The position numbers were made by a program, and so were the translations under genes. Of a stretch of 64,000 bases of DNA, positions 47,087-55,943 are shown piece by piece (position 1 is the stretch's first letter; each line of letters opens with the position of its first letter). Below the pieces are notes generated by a model. That model saw only the letters and a list, made by a program, of their open reading frames with translations, was not told the DNA's origin and did no database searches. The DNA is from Hyphomicrobiales bacterium (GTDB lineage Bacteria; Pseudomonadota; Alphaproteobacteria; Rhizobiales; Rhizobiaceae), in the NCBI GenBank assembly GCA_900473685.1, contig UCNE01000021.1, positions 1 through 64,000 on the forward strand. The letters are read 5' to 3'.

Positions 47087-47135
47087 GATCTCCCCCCTTG
47101 TGGGGGAGATGTCGGCGTCGCCGACAGAGGGGGGT
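47087..47135. repeat. Palindromic repeat unit 2 between ccmA and ccmB
   Basis: Reads GATCTCCCCCCTTGTGGGGG, then AGATGTCGGCGTCGCCGACA and GAGGGGGG. It is inverted relative to unit 1, 90 bases away; together they form a BIME-like composite. Confidence 0.85.
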
Positions 47136-47164
47136 AAAACTCTCCGCACGACGGGAGCCTGTGC

Positions 47165-47824
47165 ATGATCTCCCTCTTCCTGCGTGACCTCAAACTCTCC
47201 ATGCGCGCCGGTGGCGGTGCGTTGATCGGCGTGTTGTTCTTCATGACCGTTGTTGCCGTGGTGCCCTTCGCCGTCGGCCCTGATCTCAATCTTCTGTCCC
47301 GCATTGGCCCGGCGATCCTGTGGATCGGTGCGCTGCTTGCATCTCTTCTCGGTCTTGACCGGCTCTTCCAGGCGGAGCGTGAGGACGGGTCTCTGGATCT
47401 GATGCTGATGCAGGAAACGCCACTGGTGCTGACGGTGCTGGTCAAATGCCTGGCGCACTGGACGGCGACCGGCCTGCCGCTGGTGATTGCCGCGCCGCTG
47501 CTCGGGCTGTTCATGAACATGAGCGAAGTGGCGATCGGCGCAACCATGCTGACGCTGCTGGTCGGGACCCCTGCCATCACCTTTATCGGCGCGACCGGCG
47601 CTGCCGTTGCCGTCACCCTGCCACGCGGCGGGCTATTGGTCTCGATCCTCGTCCTGCCGCTGGCGATCCCGGTGCTGATCTTCGGTGTCAGTGCGGCCTA
47701 TGCCGCGGTTCAGGATCCAGCGCCATTCCTGCCGCCGCTGCTCATCCTGATTGCCATCACGCTGTTCTTTGCAGTCATTGGTCCGCTGGCGGCAGCGTTG
47801 GCTCTCCGGTCTGCATCGGATTAG
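47165..47824 (+). CDS. ccmB: Haem exporter membrane subunit CcmB
   Basis: CcmB is an integral-membrane partner of CcmA. The 219-residue protein has six hydrophobic segments. The family stretch GLDRLFQAEREDGSLDLMLM lies near residue 60, and GATGAAVAVTLPRGGLLVSI later. ATG 47165 follows directly after a palindromic repeat, and the ribosome-binding site (GGGAG) lies ten bases upstream. ccmC follows after 108 bases, with a strong hairpin between. Together with ccmA, ccmC and ccmD it forms the haem-handling complex. Confidence 0.94.
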   Translation: MISLFLRDLKLSMRAGGGALIGVLFFMTVVAVVPFAVGPDLNLLSRIGPAILWIGALLASLLGLDRLFQAEREDGSLDLMLMQETPLVLTVLVKCLAHWTATGLPLVIAAPLLGLFMNMSEVAIGATMLTLLVGTPAITFIGATGAAVAVTLPRGGLLVSILVLPLAIPVLIFGVSAAYAAVQDPAPFLPPLLILIAITLFFAVIGPLAAALALRSASD

Positions 47825-47835
47825 AATGGGAAACC

Positions 47836-47870
47836 AGAGCGTCACGCGTCCTTTGAACGCGTGACGCTCT
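47836..47870. repeat. Perfect 14-bp hairpin between ccmB and ccmC
   Basis: AGAGCGTCACGCGT and ACGCGTGACGCTCT pair perfectly around CCTTTGA. There is no T-run. Its form and position suggest a repeated intergenic palindrome rather than a terminator; the CTAGAGCG-type sequences at 9513 and 29749 may be remnants of related elements. Confidence 0.6.
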
Positions 47871-47932
47871 GACGCAAATGTGATTGCTGTCCCTTCATTG
47901 AAGAGAAGCGCATTGCGCGTTAAAGAACCATC

Positions 47933-48694
47933 ATGAGCGAAAACAGTCTGGCCATTCGAAAATTCAGCGACCTTGCCAATCCCACCCGGTTTCTGGCCTT
48001 GGCGGCGCGTGTCCTGCCGTGGTTTGCCGGATTGACGGTGCTGCTGTTTGCCGTGGGGCTCTATCTGTCTTTTACCACCGAAGGCGATTATCAGCAGGGA
48101 GAGACGGTGCGCATCATGTATGTGCATGTGCCGGCTGCCTGGCTGTCGATGATGTGTTACTCGGTGATGGCGCTTTCGGCGCTGGGTACGCTGGTCTGGC
48201 GCCATCCGCTGGCCGATGTTGCGGCCCGTGCCGCCGCACCGATTGGTGCGTCCTTTACCTTTCTGGCATTGGTGACCGGCTCGCTCTGGGGCAAGCCGAT
48301 GTGGGGCACATGGTGGGTCTGGGATGCGCGGCTGACCTCGGTCTTCGTGCTGTTTCTGATGTATCTCGGGCTGATGGCGCTCAACCGCGCCATGGACGAA
48401 CCCGGCAAGGCGGCCAAGGTGTCGGCCGTGTTGATCCTCGTCGGCTTCGTGAATATTCCGATCATCAAGTTTTCGGTCGAATGGTGGAACACGCTGCACC
48501 AGCCGGCAAGCGTGCTGAGGCTCGGTGGTTCGGCAATCGATCCGGAATTCCTGCGGCCGCTTCTGGTGATGGCGGTTGCCTTCACCATGCTGTTCTTCAC
48601 CCTGCATATCGCCGCGATGCGCAACGAGATCTGGCGCCGCCGGGTGACCTCGATGCGCCGCCAGGCGGCCCGCAGCGCTGGCCGGGAGGCTTGA
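47933..48694 (+). CDS. ccmC: Haem transporter/handling protein CcmC
   Basis: CcmC delivers haem to CcmE in the periplasm. The 253-residue protein has six membrane helices and the tryptophan-rich haem motif [18 protein letters not shown] (about residues 121-138). Histidines in [12 protein letters not shown] and [11 protein letters not shown] flank it, as haem ligands in the family. The N-terminal 25 residues are cytosolic. ccmD starts five bases after its stop. The identification is secure. Confidence 0.95.
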   Translation: MSENSLAIRKFSDLANPTRFLALAARVLPWFAGLTVLLFAVGLYLSFTTEGDYQQGETVRIMYVHVPAAWLSMMCYSVMALSALGTLVWRHPLADVAARAAAPIGASFTFLALVTGSLWGKPMWGTWWVWDARLTSVFVLFLMYLGLMALNRAMDEPGKAAKVSAVLILVGFVNIPIIKFSVEWWNTLHQPASVLRLGGSAIDPEFLRPLLVMAVAFTMLFFTLHIAAMRNEIWRRRVTSMRRQAARSAGREA

Positions 48695-48698
48695 GCCG

Positions 48699-48869
48699 AT
48701 GATGACCCACACCGCCTATGTTCTTGCCAGTTATGGCATTGCCACCATTACCGTGTTTGCGCTCGTTCTCTGGGTCTGGACGGATGGGCGTGCCCGCCGC
48801 CGCGAATTGCAGGCCCTGGAATCAGCCGGTATCCGCCGCCGCTCGGCGCAAGCCGGAGAGGCATCATGA
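48699..48869 (+). CDS. ccmD: Haem exporter protein CcmD
   Basis: A 56-residue single-pass membrane protein. The translation begins [20 protein letters not shown] and continues as a hydrophobic helix (ALVLWVWTD), then an Arg-rich cytosolic tail ([20 protein letters not shown]). CcmD releases holo-CcmE from CcmABC. HxAYVxxSYG is the family motif. The gene starts five bases after ccmC, and its stop overlaps the start of ccmG (ATGA), so the three are one operon. ATG 48699 or ATG 48702 may start it. Confidence 0.93.
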   Translation: MMTHTAYVLASYGIATITVFALVLWVWTDGRARRRELQALESAGIRRRSAQAGEAS

Positions 48870-49474
48870 GCCTTGAGACACCGACCACTCCCGACGCCAA
48901 CCGGCCCGCCAAGATGCGCATCGTCCTCGCGCTCCTGCCGCTGTTGATCTTTGCCGGACTTGCGGCGATTTTCTGGAGCCAGCTCGGGTCCGGCCGCGAC
49001 ATCAGTGAAATTCCCTCGGCGCTGATTGGCACCAAGGCGCCGGCTCTGGACATGCCGCCGCTTGAAGGGGCGACATTCAAGGGTGCCGCAATGCCGCCGC
49101 TGACTGATGCGGCCATCAAGGGCAAACTGACGCTGGTCAATGTCTGGGCATCCTGGTGCGTGCCCTGCCGGGAGGAAAATCCGATCATCCTGGAACTTGC
49201 CAAGGACCCGCGGCTGACGGTGGTCGGGATCAACTACAAGGACCAGACCGGAAATGCGCTGCGGTTCCTCGGCGAACTCGGCAATCCCTTCGCTGCGGTC
49301 GGCGTCGATCCGCGCGGCAAGGCGGCGATCGACTGGGGCGTCTACGGCATCCCGGAATCCTACCTCGTCGATGCCTCGGGAACGATCGTCTACAAGCGCG
49401 TCGGGCCGTTTGACGACCGCAGTTTGAAGGAAGGCCTTTATCCGGCGATCGAAAAGGCTGCGGCGGCGAAGTAG
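48866..49474 (+). CDS. ccmG: Cytochrome c maturation thiol:disulfide oxidoreductase (CcmG/CycY)
   Basis: CcmG reduces the haem-binding cysteines of apocytochrome c in the periplasm. The 202-residue protein is anchored by one N-terminal helix ([19 protein letters not shown]). The thioredoxin-like domain has the active site [14 protein letters not shown] and the acidic insert typical of CcmG near [14 protein letters not shown]. The cis-proline lies in [11 protein letters not shown]. It overlaps ccmD by four bases and ends the operon. The next genes are on the opposite strand, after a composite repeat. Confidence 0.94.
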   Translation: MSLETPTTPDANRPAKMRIVLALLPLLIFAGLAAIFWSQLGSGRDISEIPSALIGTKAPALDMPPLEGATFKGAAMPPLTDAAIKGKLTLVNVWASWCVPCREENPIILELAKDPRLTVVGINYKDQTGNALRFLGELGNPFAAVGVDPRGKAAIDWGVYGIPESYLVDASGTIVYKRVGPFDDRSLKEGLYPAIEKAAAAK

Positions 49475-49490
49475 GCGTTTCTCTTTCCTT

Positions 49491-49632
49491 TTCTTCTCCC
49501 CAGCGGGGAGAAGGTGGCCCGCAGGGCCGGATGAGGGGGCCGAAGGCACCTTCGTCGTATGGGTCCAGCTAGCCACGCCCCCCTCATCGCCTCACTGCGT
49601 TCGGCTCTTCTCCCCGCAGGGGAGAAGAGGGA
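49491..49632. repeat. Composite palindromic repeat after ccmG
   Basis: Two inverted units, CTTCTCCCCAGCGGGGAGAAG + GGCCCGCAGGGCC + GGATGAGGGGG, and CCCTCATCGCCTCACTGCG + CTCTTCTCCCC/GGGGAGAAG. The joining sequence starts CCGAAGGCACCTTC, exactly as in the composite at 5833-5975. It may also protect or end the ccm transcript. Confidence 0.85.
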
Positions 49633-49718
49633 GATCGTGACGCGCTCACGCAATCCAAAGGTTCAACTGCAGTGGGTGCGGGGAAATATTTCGCTTCAGT
49701 CCTGCTTTTCGAACTCTG

Positions 49719-50312
49719 TCAAATTGCCCCCTGCCACGCCTTCACCGCATCCAGCGGATAGACCAGCATCAGCACGTTGAGCGTCAAATTATCGCGGATC
49801 AGCCAGCCGGTGAAAATCTCGAAGACGATGGCGATGGCGACCGTGACGGCGATCGGTGCGCGCCGGGCGAAGAAGAAGCCGAGCGCCATGAACACCGTGT
49901 CCATCGCCGAGTTCAGGATGCTGTCGCCATAATAATCGAGCGAGATGGTGGCCGTGCGATAGCGGTCGATGATGATTGGGGAATTTTCGAGGATTTCCCA
50001 ACCGGATTCGATCACCAACGCCAAAAACAGCTTGGCCGCCAGGGGCTTGCCGCGCAGGGTCAGATGCGCCAGCCCATAGAACAGGAAACCGTGGATGATG
50101 TGCGACGGGGTATACCAGTCGGCCAGATGCTGCGAATTGCCGGGGCCATTGGCCGTCGGCTCGAACAGCTTGATGTAACCGCATTCGCAGATCGGCGTGC
50201 GACCCATCCAGTATTCGATGAGGATCTGCAGGATGAGGACGCCAGCGCAGGCGGCAAGCCAGAAGATGGCGGCACGCGGCGAACGGTTTTCGGCCGGTAC
50301 CAGTGTGGTCAC
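49719..50312 (-). CDS. DUF2585 family membrane protein (UPF0314)
   Basis: A 197-residue protein of the DUF2585 family. It shows five or six hydrophobic segments. Family features include [18 protein letters not shown] with a CxC pair, [16 protein letters not shown], and [18 protein letters not shown]. Several of these conserved polar residues (His, Glu, Tyr) lie near membrane segments, hinting at metal or lipid binding, but no function is known. It overlaps the yciB gene by four bases, so both are translated from one transcript. Confidence 0.87.
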   Translation of the reverse strand: MTTLVPAENRSPRAAIFWLAACAGVLILQILIEYWMGRTPICECGYIKLFEPTANGPGNSQHLADWYTPSHIIHGFLFYGLAHLTLRGKPLAAKLFLALVIESGWEILENSPIIIDRYRTATISLDYYGDSILNSAMDTVFMALGFFFARRAPIAVTVAIAIVFEIFTGWLIRDNLTLNVLMLVYPLDAVKAWQGAI

Positions 50313-50941
50313 TTCTGCGTATCCTGATCCAGCGAATGCTTCATGATGATCGGCATCTGCGACAGGGTGAACAGCACCGTGATCGGCATCGTGCCCCAGA
50401 CCTTGAAGGCGACCCAGAAATCGGTCGAAAAATTACGCCAGACGACTTCATTCAGCACGGCCAGGACCAGGAAGAAGATGCCCCAGCGGATGGTCAGCTT
50501 GCGCCAGCCTTCCTCGTCGAGCTTGAAGGCACTGTGGAAGACATAACCAAGCAGCGATTTTCCGAATAGCAGGCCGCCGAGCAGGATGACGCCGAACAGA
50601 GAGTTGATGATTGTCGGCTTGATCTTGATGAACGTGTCGTTCTGCAGCCAGAGGGTGAATGCGCCCATGATGAAGACGACAATGCCGGAAATCAGCGGCA
50701 TCATTGGCAGCGTGCGCGTGAGGATCCAGGAGGCGGTCAGCGCGATCGCGGTCGCGGCCATGAACAGACCTGTGGCGATGAAGATCGGGCCTCCCAGTTC
50801 TGTCAGCGCCGGAAACTCGCGTGCCAGCCATTCGCCGCGCGAATTGGCGAAGAAGAAGACCACCAGTGGCCCAAGCTCCAGCACCATTTTCAGAAGCGGG
50901 CTGATTTCCTTGCGCGGCTTGACCGCCTCGATCGATGACAT
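50309..50941 (-). CDS. yciB: Inner-membrane-spanning protein YciB (septation protein A family)
   Basis: A 210-residue protein of the YciB/IspZ/septation protein A family. Five hydrophobic segments are seen; conserved blocks are [36 protein letters not shown] and [20 protein letters not shown], with [20 protein letters not shown] near the end. AAGGA precedes ATG 50941; the frame from 51076 is not supported. In E. coli YciB contacts divisome and elongasome proteins; here it sits upstream of DUF2585 and downstream of ftsY. Confidence 0.92.
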   Translation of the reverse strand: MSSIEAVKPRKEISPLLKMVLELGPLVVFFFANSRGEWLAREFPALTELGGPIFIATGLFMAATAIALTASWILTRTLPMMPLISGIVVFIMGAFTLWLQNDTFIKIKPTIINSLFGVILLGGLLFGKSLLGYVFHSAFKLDEEGWRKLTIRWGIFFLVLAVLNEVVWRNFSTDFWVAFKVWGTMPITVLFTLSQMPIIMKHSLDQDTQK

Positions 50942-51053
50942 GATGCCGTCCTTAAGTGCCTGCTCGAAGGAGCGAGTGTATTGCAAGTTTATGGTGCGTG
51001 GATGTTTTTCACGCAGGTATTTTTTGTTTTCAGTCTGCGAACGCTCATTTTCC

Positions 51054-51170
51054 ACCGTCATTCCTGTGCTTGTCACAGGAATCCAACGACGCGGCGTCTA
51101 CCGCGTCAAAGTCTTTAGCGGCGCAGACGCGCCGCTGCTGGAACCCCGCCACAAGGGCGAGGATGACGGA
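51054..51170. repeat. RIME-like intergenic mosaic element
   Basis: A 116-base element bounded by CCGTCAT (51055-51061) and ATGACGG (51163-51169). It holds a perfect 9-bp hairpin ATTCCTGTG-CTTGT-CACAGGAAT at its 5' end and a GC-rich second hairpin with GACGCGGCGTC and GGCGCAGACGCGCC. The design (two large palindromes, about 110 bases) resembles the rhizobial intergenic mosaic elements. It lies between yciB and ftsY. Confidence 0.6.
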
Positions 51171-51237
51171 GAAAATGGAAAACCGCATCGAAGCTGTTCA
51201 TCCGCCCCTATAACATCAGCAAAAAGGCAAAACCGGG

Positions 51238-52965
51238 TCAATGGGGAATTCCGGCGATCGCTTCGGCAAAATCCTTGGCCTCGAACGGCTCCAGATCGTC
51301 CACGCCTTCGCCGACGCCGATGAAATAGACCGGCAGCTTGTGCTTGGCGGAAATGGCGACGAGGATGCCGCCGCGCGCCGTGCCATCGAGCTTGGTCATG
51401 ATCAGGCCGTTGACTCCAGCGACATTGCGGAAGATTTCGACCTGATTGAGCGCGTTCTGGCCGGTCGTGGCGTCGAGTGTCTGCAATACCGTGTGCGGCG
51501 CATCGGGATCGAGTTTGCCGAGCACGCGGACAATCTTTTCCAATTCAGCCATCAGCTCCGTGCGGTTCTGCAGGCGGCCGGCGGTATCGATGATCAGCAC
51601 GTCGCTCTTCTTCAGCTTCGCCTGCTCAAAAGCCTCGTAGGCGAGGCCTGCGGCATCGGCACCCAGTTTCGAGGAGACGATATCGGACTTGGTCCGTTCG
51701 GCCCAGATCTTCAGCTGTTCGATGGCGGCAGCGCGAAAAGTGTCGCCGGCGGCGAGCATGACCTTCAGGCCCGCGCCGGAGAGTTTTGCCGCCAGCTTGC
51801 CGATGGTGGTGGTCTTGCCGGTGCCGTTGACGCCGACGACGAGGATGACATGCGGCTTGTGGGAGAGATCAAGCTGCAGCGGCTTGGCGACGGGCGCGAG
51901 AACCTTGGTAATTTCGGCGGCCATGATGCGCGACACGTCCTCGCCGGTCACGTCCTTGCCGTAACGCTCGGAGGCCAGCGTATCGGTGACGCGCAGTGCG
52001 GTTTCGACGCCGAGGTCGGCCTGGATCAGCAGGTCTTCGAGATCCTGCAGCGTTTCATCGTCCAGCTTGCGCTTGGTGAAGAGGGCGGTGATCTGGCCGG
52101 TCAGTTGCGACGATGTGCGGGCCAAACCCTGGCGCAGGCGCTGGAACCAGGTGAGCTTTTGCTTAGGCGGTTCCGGTGCGGGCTCGATTGCGCGGCCGGT
52201 GGCGAAGCCCTTGGGGAGGGCAATTTCGGCTGCTTGCTCAGATGCTGCGGAGAGGTCGTCACTTTCCTCTGCCTTTTCGCGCATCTCCTCCTCAAGGCCG
52301 GAGATTACAAGCGGTGTGATTTCGCTAAGGCCGTCGGCGTTCGAGAGCGCGGAGAGTTCACCCCCCTCTGTCGGCTGTGCCGACATCTCCCCCACAGGTG
52401 GGGAGATTGGACCTGGGGTTGGCTCCGGCGCTTCATCTGAAAGACGATCTTGAGTGGAAAGAGCGACGTCCTCGATCTGATCTCCCCCCTTGTGGGGGAG
52501 ATGTCCCCTCCGGGTCTTGCCTTCGGCAAGCCCGAGGACAGGCTCCGGGACAGAGGGGGGTGTCGAAGTTTCTTCTGTCTCAGCCGCTTCGGCTTCCGCC
52601 TCCAGCAGCGATAGCGGAATGACGCCGATATCGCCGATCTCTTCGGCAGCAGGCAGAATGGCCGGTGTATCGTCCACCTCCGCAGCAGAGATTTCTTCCC
52701 CGGTCTTGAACTCCGGTGCATCGGTGCTATCGGCGGAGGGGCCGCCAGCGGTATCCATTTCTTCCGGCAACACCGGATCGGCGGCCAGTGGCAGATCTTC
52801 GGTACGGGGCTCAAGCCCGGCTTCGATCGCCTGGGTTTCCTCGGGGCTGAATGTCGATTCCGCCTGGTCCAGGACAGCATCAGCCGCTGGCGTAGCAGTT
52901 GGCTCGCCTTCGACCGGCTTGTCCTTGCCGAACGTGAAGACCTTTTTCAGAAAGCTGAGCGCCAT
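51238..52965 (-). CDS. ftsY: Signal recognition particle receptor FtsY
   Basis: FtsY is the membrane-associated SRP receptor GTPase that pairs with Ffh. The 575-residue protein has a long acidic A domain (residues 1 to about 270) and the NG domain, beginning [20 protein letters not shown]. The GTPase motifs are [29 protein letters not shown] and [10 protein letters not shown], and the end is [19 protein letters not shown]. Two palindromic repeat units lie in frame within the A domain (52361-52561) and add about 65 residues. The A domain is long for an alphaproteobacterium, which fits an insertion. mtaB follows upstream on the same strand. Confidence 0.95.
   Translation of the reverse strand: MALSFLKKVFTFGKDKPVEGEPTATPAADAVLDQAESTFSPEETQAIEAGLEPRTEDLPLAADPVLPEEMDTAGGPSADSTDAPEFKTGEEISAAEVDDTPAILPAAEEIGDIGVIPLSLLEAEAEAAETEETSTPPSVPEPVLGLAEGKTRRGHLPHKGGDQIEDVALSTQDRLSDEAPEPTPGPISPPVGEMSAQPTEGGELSALSNADGLSEITPLVISGLEEEMREKAEESDDLSAASEQAAEIALPKGFATGRAIEPAPEPPKQKLTWFQRLRQGLARTSSQLTGQITALFTKRKLDDETLQDLEDLLIQADLGVETALRVTDTLASERYGKDVTGEDVSRIMAAEITKVLAPVAKPLQLDLSHKPHVILVVGVNGTGKTTTIGKLAAKLSGAGLKVMLAAGDTFRAAAIEQLKIWAERTKSDIVSSKLGADAAGLAYEAFEQAKLKKSDVLIIDTAGRLQNRTELMAELEKIVRVLGKLDPDAPHTVLQTLDATTGQNALNQVEIFRNVAGVNGLIMTKLDGTARGGILVAISAKHKLPVYFIGVGEGVDDLEPFEAKDFAEAIAGIPH
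52361..52408. repeat. In-frame palindromic repeat unit A inside ftsY
   Basis: CCCCCCTCTGTCGGCTGTGC, then CGACATCTCCCCCACAGGTG and GGGAGATT. It encodes [16 protein letters not shown] on the ftsY strand. Same family as the units between ccmA and ccmB. Confidence 0.88.
52479..52561. repeat. In-frame palindromic repeat unit B inside ftsY
   Basis: GATCTCCCCCCTTGTGGGGG, then AGATGTCCCCTCC, an extra hairpin GGGTCTTGCCTTCGGCAAGCCC-like (GGGTCTTGCC/GGCAAGCCC), and CAGAGGGGGG. It is inverted relative to unit A and encodes [20 protein letters not shown] and HLPHKGGDQ on the ftsY strand. Confidence 0.88.
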
Positions 52966-53054
52966 TTGAATTCCGTAAACTCAGGCCGCGTTGGCAGCCA
53001 TCAATTGCATGACTGAAGCGCGTGGCGCTTCAGGTCCCTTGTTTCTGCGTGCCG

Positions 53055-54335
53055 TCATCCCAAAACCGCTTCGCACTTTTGGGCGGCAGGCATGAGATGC
53101 TTGCCGTTGTGACCGGTGATGACAGCCTGCACGATAGCGCGCGGCGTCAGGCCGGGGACGGCGACAAGCGTGAAATTTTCCGTATGTGCCAAGCCATTGT
53201 TCTCGACGAGCAGGCTTTGCTGCGTTCCGATCATGCTGTCAAGATGGGCCTGATGTAGCTGAAGTCCAGTGGCGCGCAGCCGGGCCGCCCGTTCTTTCAC
53301 CAGAGCACGATCGATCTGCGGCATGCGGGCTGCTGGCGTTCCCTCGCGCGGTGAGTAGGGAAAGACATGCAGATGGGCAATATTGGCCTCTTGCGCCAGC
53401 GCCATTGCATTGGCAAACATCTCTTCGGTCTCGGTCGGGAAGCCGGCAATCATGTCGGCACCAAAGCTCGTTTCCGGCCGCAGGCGGCGAACGTCTTCGA
53501 TGAAGCGGAGCGCGTCCATGCGGCTATGCCGCCGCTTCATCCGCTTCAGGATCATATCGTCGCCATGCTGCAGCGACAGATGCAGATGCGGCATGAAGCG
53601 CGGCTCATCGGCGATCAGGTCCATTAGGTGGCTGTCGGCTTCGATGCTGTCGATCGAGGAAAGCCGCAGGCGCAGGAGTTCCGGCACCTGCTTCAGAAGC
53701 GTCTTGGCAAGCAGGCCAAGGGTCGGGGCGCCCGGCAGGTCGCCGCCATAGCTGGTCGCGTCGACGCCAGTCAGAACGATCTCGCGGTAGCCGCTTTCGG
53801 CCAGTTTCCGCGCCTGATCGACGACGGCGCCCATCGGCACCGAGCGGGAATTGCCGCGGCCATAGGGAATGATGCAGAAGGTGCAGCGGTGATCGCAGCC
53901 ATTCTGCACCTGGATGAAGGCGCGCACATGGCCTTCGATCAGCTTGACCATCTGCGGCGCTGTCTCGCGCACGCTCATGATGTCGTTGACACGCAGCTTT
54001 TCTTCCGCCGACACGCCGAAATCCGGCAGCGCGCGATAGGAGGCGCTTTTCAGCTTTTCCTCGTTGCCAAGCACGGCATCGACCTCCGGCATTCCGGCAA
54101 AGGTCTGCTTTTCCGTTTGGGCCGCACAGCCGGTGACGATGATGCGGGCATGCGGGTTTTCGCGGCGGGCGCGGCGGATCGCCTGGCGGGCCTGACGCAC
54201 GGCCTCGCCGGTGACGGCGCAGGTGTTGACGAGAATGGCATTGTTCAGGCCGGCCTTCTCGGCCTGCGCCCGCATCACTTCGGATTCATAGGTATTGAGA
54301 CGGCAGCCGAAGGTTATGACATCGACGCCGCTCAA
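53055..54335 (-). CDS. mtaB: tRNA t6A37 methylthiotransferase MtaB
   Basis: MtaB adds a methylthio group to N6-threonylcarbamoyladenosine 37 in tRNA. The 426-residue protein begins [19 protein letters not shown] (first cluster Cys), with [13 protein letters not shown] and VTGCAAQT for the other two. The radical-SAM motif is [20 protein letters not shown] (CxxxCxxC). A TRAM-like C-terminal part follows. Translation starts at TTG 54335, which overlaps the dapF stop (TTGA), so the two are coupled. An ATG start is absent at this end. The function is well defined by the family. Confidence 0.93.
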   Translation of the reverse strand: MSGVDVITFGCRLNTYESEVMRAQAEKAGLNNAILVNTCAVTGEAVRQARQAIRRARRENPHARIIVTGCAAQTEKQTFAGMPEVDAVLGNEEKLKSASYRALPDFGVSAEEKLRVNDIMSVRETAPQMVKLIEGHVRAFIQVQNGCDHRCTFCIIPYGRGNSRSVPMGAVVDQARKLAESGYREIVLTGVDATSYGGDLPGAPTLGLLAKTLLKQVPELLRLRLSSIDSIEADSHLMDLIADEPRFMPHLHLSLQHGDDMILKRMKRRHSRMDALRFIEDVRRLRPETSFGADMIAGFPTETEEMFANAMALAQEANIAHLHVFPYSPREGTPAARMPQIDRALVKERAARLRATGLQLHQAHLDSMIGTQQSLLVENNGLAHTENFTLVAVPGLTPRAIVQAVITGHNGKHLMPAAQKCEAVLG

Positions 54336-55243
54336 AGCGCGGCGCTTTCCGTCTGCGGTTCGTCCTCGCGCGACCAGAGGCCGGTGGTGGGGTCGACACG
54401 ACCTGACCATTCCCATTCGGCAGGGCCGGTCATGACGACATGATCGTCGCGCTCGCGCCATTCGATGGTGAGGATGCCCGGCGGGGTGGCGCTGGCGACC
54501 GTGATCGACACATTGCGGCCGGTGCGGCCCGTGCGGGCGGCCGAGACGGCGGCGGAACAGGCGGCGGAACCGCAGGCCAATGTCAGGCCAGCGCCGCGCT
54601 CCCAGGTGCGGGTCGTAAGCGACGTGGGCGATGTTACCTGCGCCAGCGTGATATTGGCGCGCTCGGGAAACATCGGGTGGTTTTCGAGCAGCGGGCCGAA
54701 ACGTTCGAGGTCGAACGACATGACGTCGCGATCGACCCAGAAGATCGCATGCGGATTGCCCATCGACATGACGGAGGGCGAATGCAGGACCGGACCGTCG
54801 ATCGGGCCGATCTGCAGCTCGATGCGGCTGGTATCGTAGAATTCTTCCGACAGCGGAATCTTGTCCCATTCGAACACGGGCGTACCCATGTCGACAGAGA
54901 TCGTTCCGTCGGCATGTTCCTGCGCATTCAGAATGCCGGCGACGGTCTGGAAGGTGAAGGCCTTCTTGCCGGTCTCGGCAGCCAGCGCCTGGACGACGCA
55001 GCGCGTGCCGTTGCCGCAGGCCTGCGCCTTGGTGCCGTCGGAATTGAGGATGTCGATCCAGGCGTCGGTGCCCTGCGCCTTCGGATCGTGGATCGCCATG
55101 ATCTGGTCGAATTGAGTGTCGGGATTGGCATTGAGCACAATCGCCGCCTGCGGCGTCACCTTGTCTTTACGGCCGCGCATGTCGACGACCAGGATCTTGT
55201 TGCCAAGCCCGTTCATCCTTGCGAATTCGACCGTTGTGTTCAT
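54332..55243 (-). CDS. dapF: Diaminopimelate epimerase
   Basis: DapF converts LL- to meso-diaminopimelate for lysine and peptidoglycan synthesis. The 303-residue protein has the two catalytic cysteines in QACGNGTRC and TLACGSAAC, with the family N-terminus [19 protein letters not shown]. The start ATG 55243 is preferred because AGGAA lies nine bases before it, whereas ATG 55252 is adjacent to it. It is the promoter-proximal gene of a dapF-mtaB unit, with ftsY downstream. This order is familiar from Rhizobiaceae chromosomes. Confidence 0.95.
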   Translation of the reverse strand: MNTTVEFARMNGLGNKILVVDMRGRKDKVTPQAAIVLNANPDTQFDQIMAIHDPKAQGTDAWIDILNSDGTKAQACGNGTRCVVQALAAETGKKAFTFQTVAGILNAQEHADGTISVDMGTPVFEWDKIPLSEEFYDTSRIELQIGPIDGPVLHSPSVMSMGNPHAIFWVDRDVMSFDLERFGPLLENHPMFPERANITLAQVTSPTSLTTRTWERGAGLTLACGSAACSAAVSAARTGRTGRNVSITVASATPPGILTIEWRERDDHVVMTGPAEWEWSGRVDPTTGLWSREDEPQTESAAL

Positions 55244-55476
55244 GACGTTCATTTCCTGCGTTTGTTGCGCTGTATATGGCGGAAATGGGTTGAAATTACC
55301 AGTGGCCGGCAGTCAACGCCTTCGGGCGGAGTTGGCAAGTGGCTACATGCCCTGATTGCTGCCCCATACGGAGTCATGTTCGGGCTTGGCCGGATTGACC
55401 TATCGCACGGTTGCCATCGCCGCTTTCGCCGCTAGTCTTTGAGACATGTAACCGGATATGCGTGAAGGAAATGGAC

Positions 55477-55887
55477 ATGACGGATACGGTTCTGACCGGC
55501 AAATGCTTGTGCGGTGCTGTGGAATACACGGTCGATGATGCCTTTGAGTATGCGATGAATTGCCATTGCTCCAACTGTCGGCGCACCACCGGGTCGGCTT
55601 TTAAACCGATTGCCGGGATCAAGCGCGAGCGGCATCATCTCATCCAGAGTGCGGAAGCAATACTGATCTACGGCAACCCCGATGAAGCTCATGACGCGCA
55701 TTGCGGCATTTGCGGATCGCTGGTCTATTCGGTGGTGAGGGAAGGCGCGTACGTCCATGTCCCCATGGGCACGCTGATGGATACGCCGGCGCTCCGTCCG
55801 ACGGCTCATATTTTCGTCGGCTCGAAAGCGCCATGGTACGAGATTACCGATGATCTGCCGCAGTATCCGGAGTTTCCGGAGGGGTGA
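55477..55887 (+). CDS. GFA domain-containing protein
   Basis: A 136-residue protein of the glutathione-dependent formaldehyde-activating (GFA) fold. Zinc-site cysteines are GKCLCGAVEY, NCHCSNCRRTTG and AHCGICGSLVY. It is shorter than true Gfa (see 15042-15617) and lacks its C-terminal part, so enzymatic activity on formaldehyde is doubtful. AAGGA lies seven bases before ATG 55477. It is divergent from dapF and followed by the converging MBL gene. Function unknown. Confidence 0.88.
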   Translation: MTDTVLTGKCLCGAVEYTVDDAFEYAMNCHCSNCRRTTGSAFKPIAGIKRERHHLIQSAEAILIYGNPDEAHDAHCGICGSLVYSVVREGAYVHVPMGTLMDTPALRPTAHIFVGSKAPWYEITDDLPQYPEFPEG

Positions 55888-55943
55888 GGGGCCGTGGCGC
55901 CGGTCTCCTTCTTCTCCCGGCGGCGGGGAAAGGGCGGCTGAAC

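Noticed and set aside
55908-55935. Degenerate CTTCTCCCGGCGGCGGGGAA sequence
   Set aside because: It resembles the first hairpin of the CTTCTCCCC repeats, but the stem is broken and hairpin 2 and the G tract are missing. Too weak to call a repeat unit.
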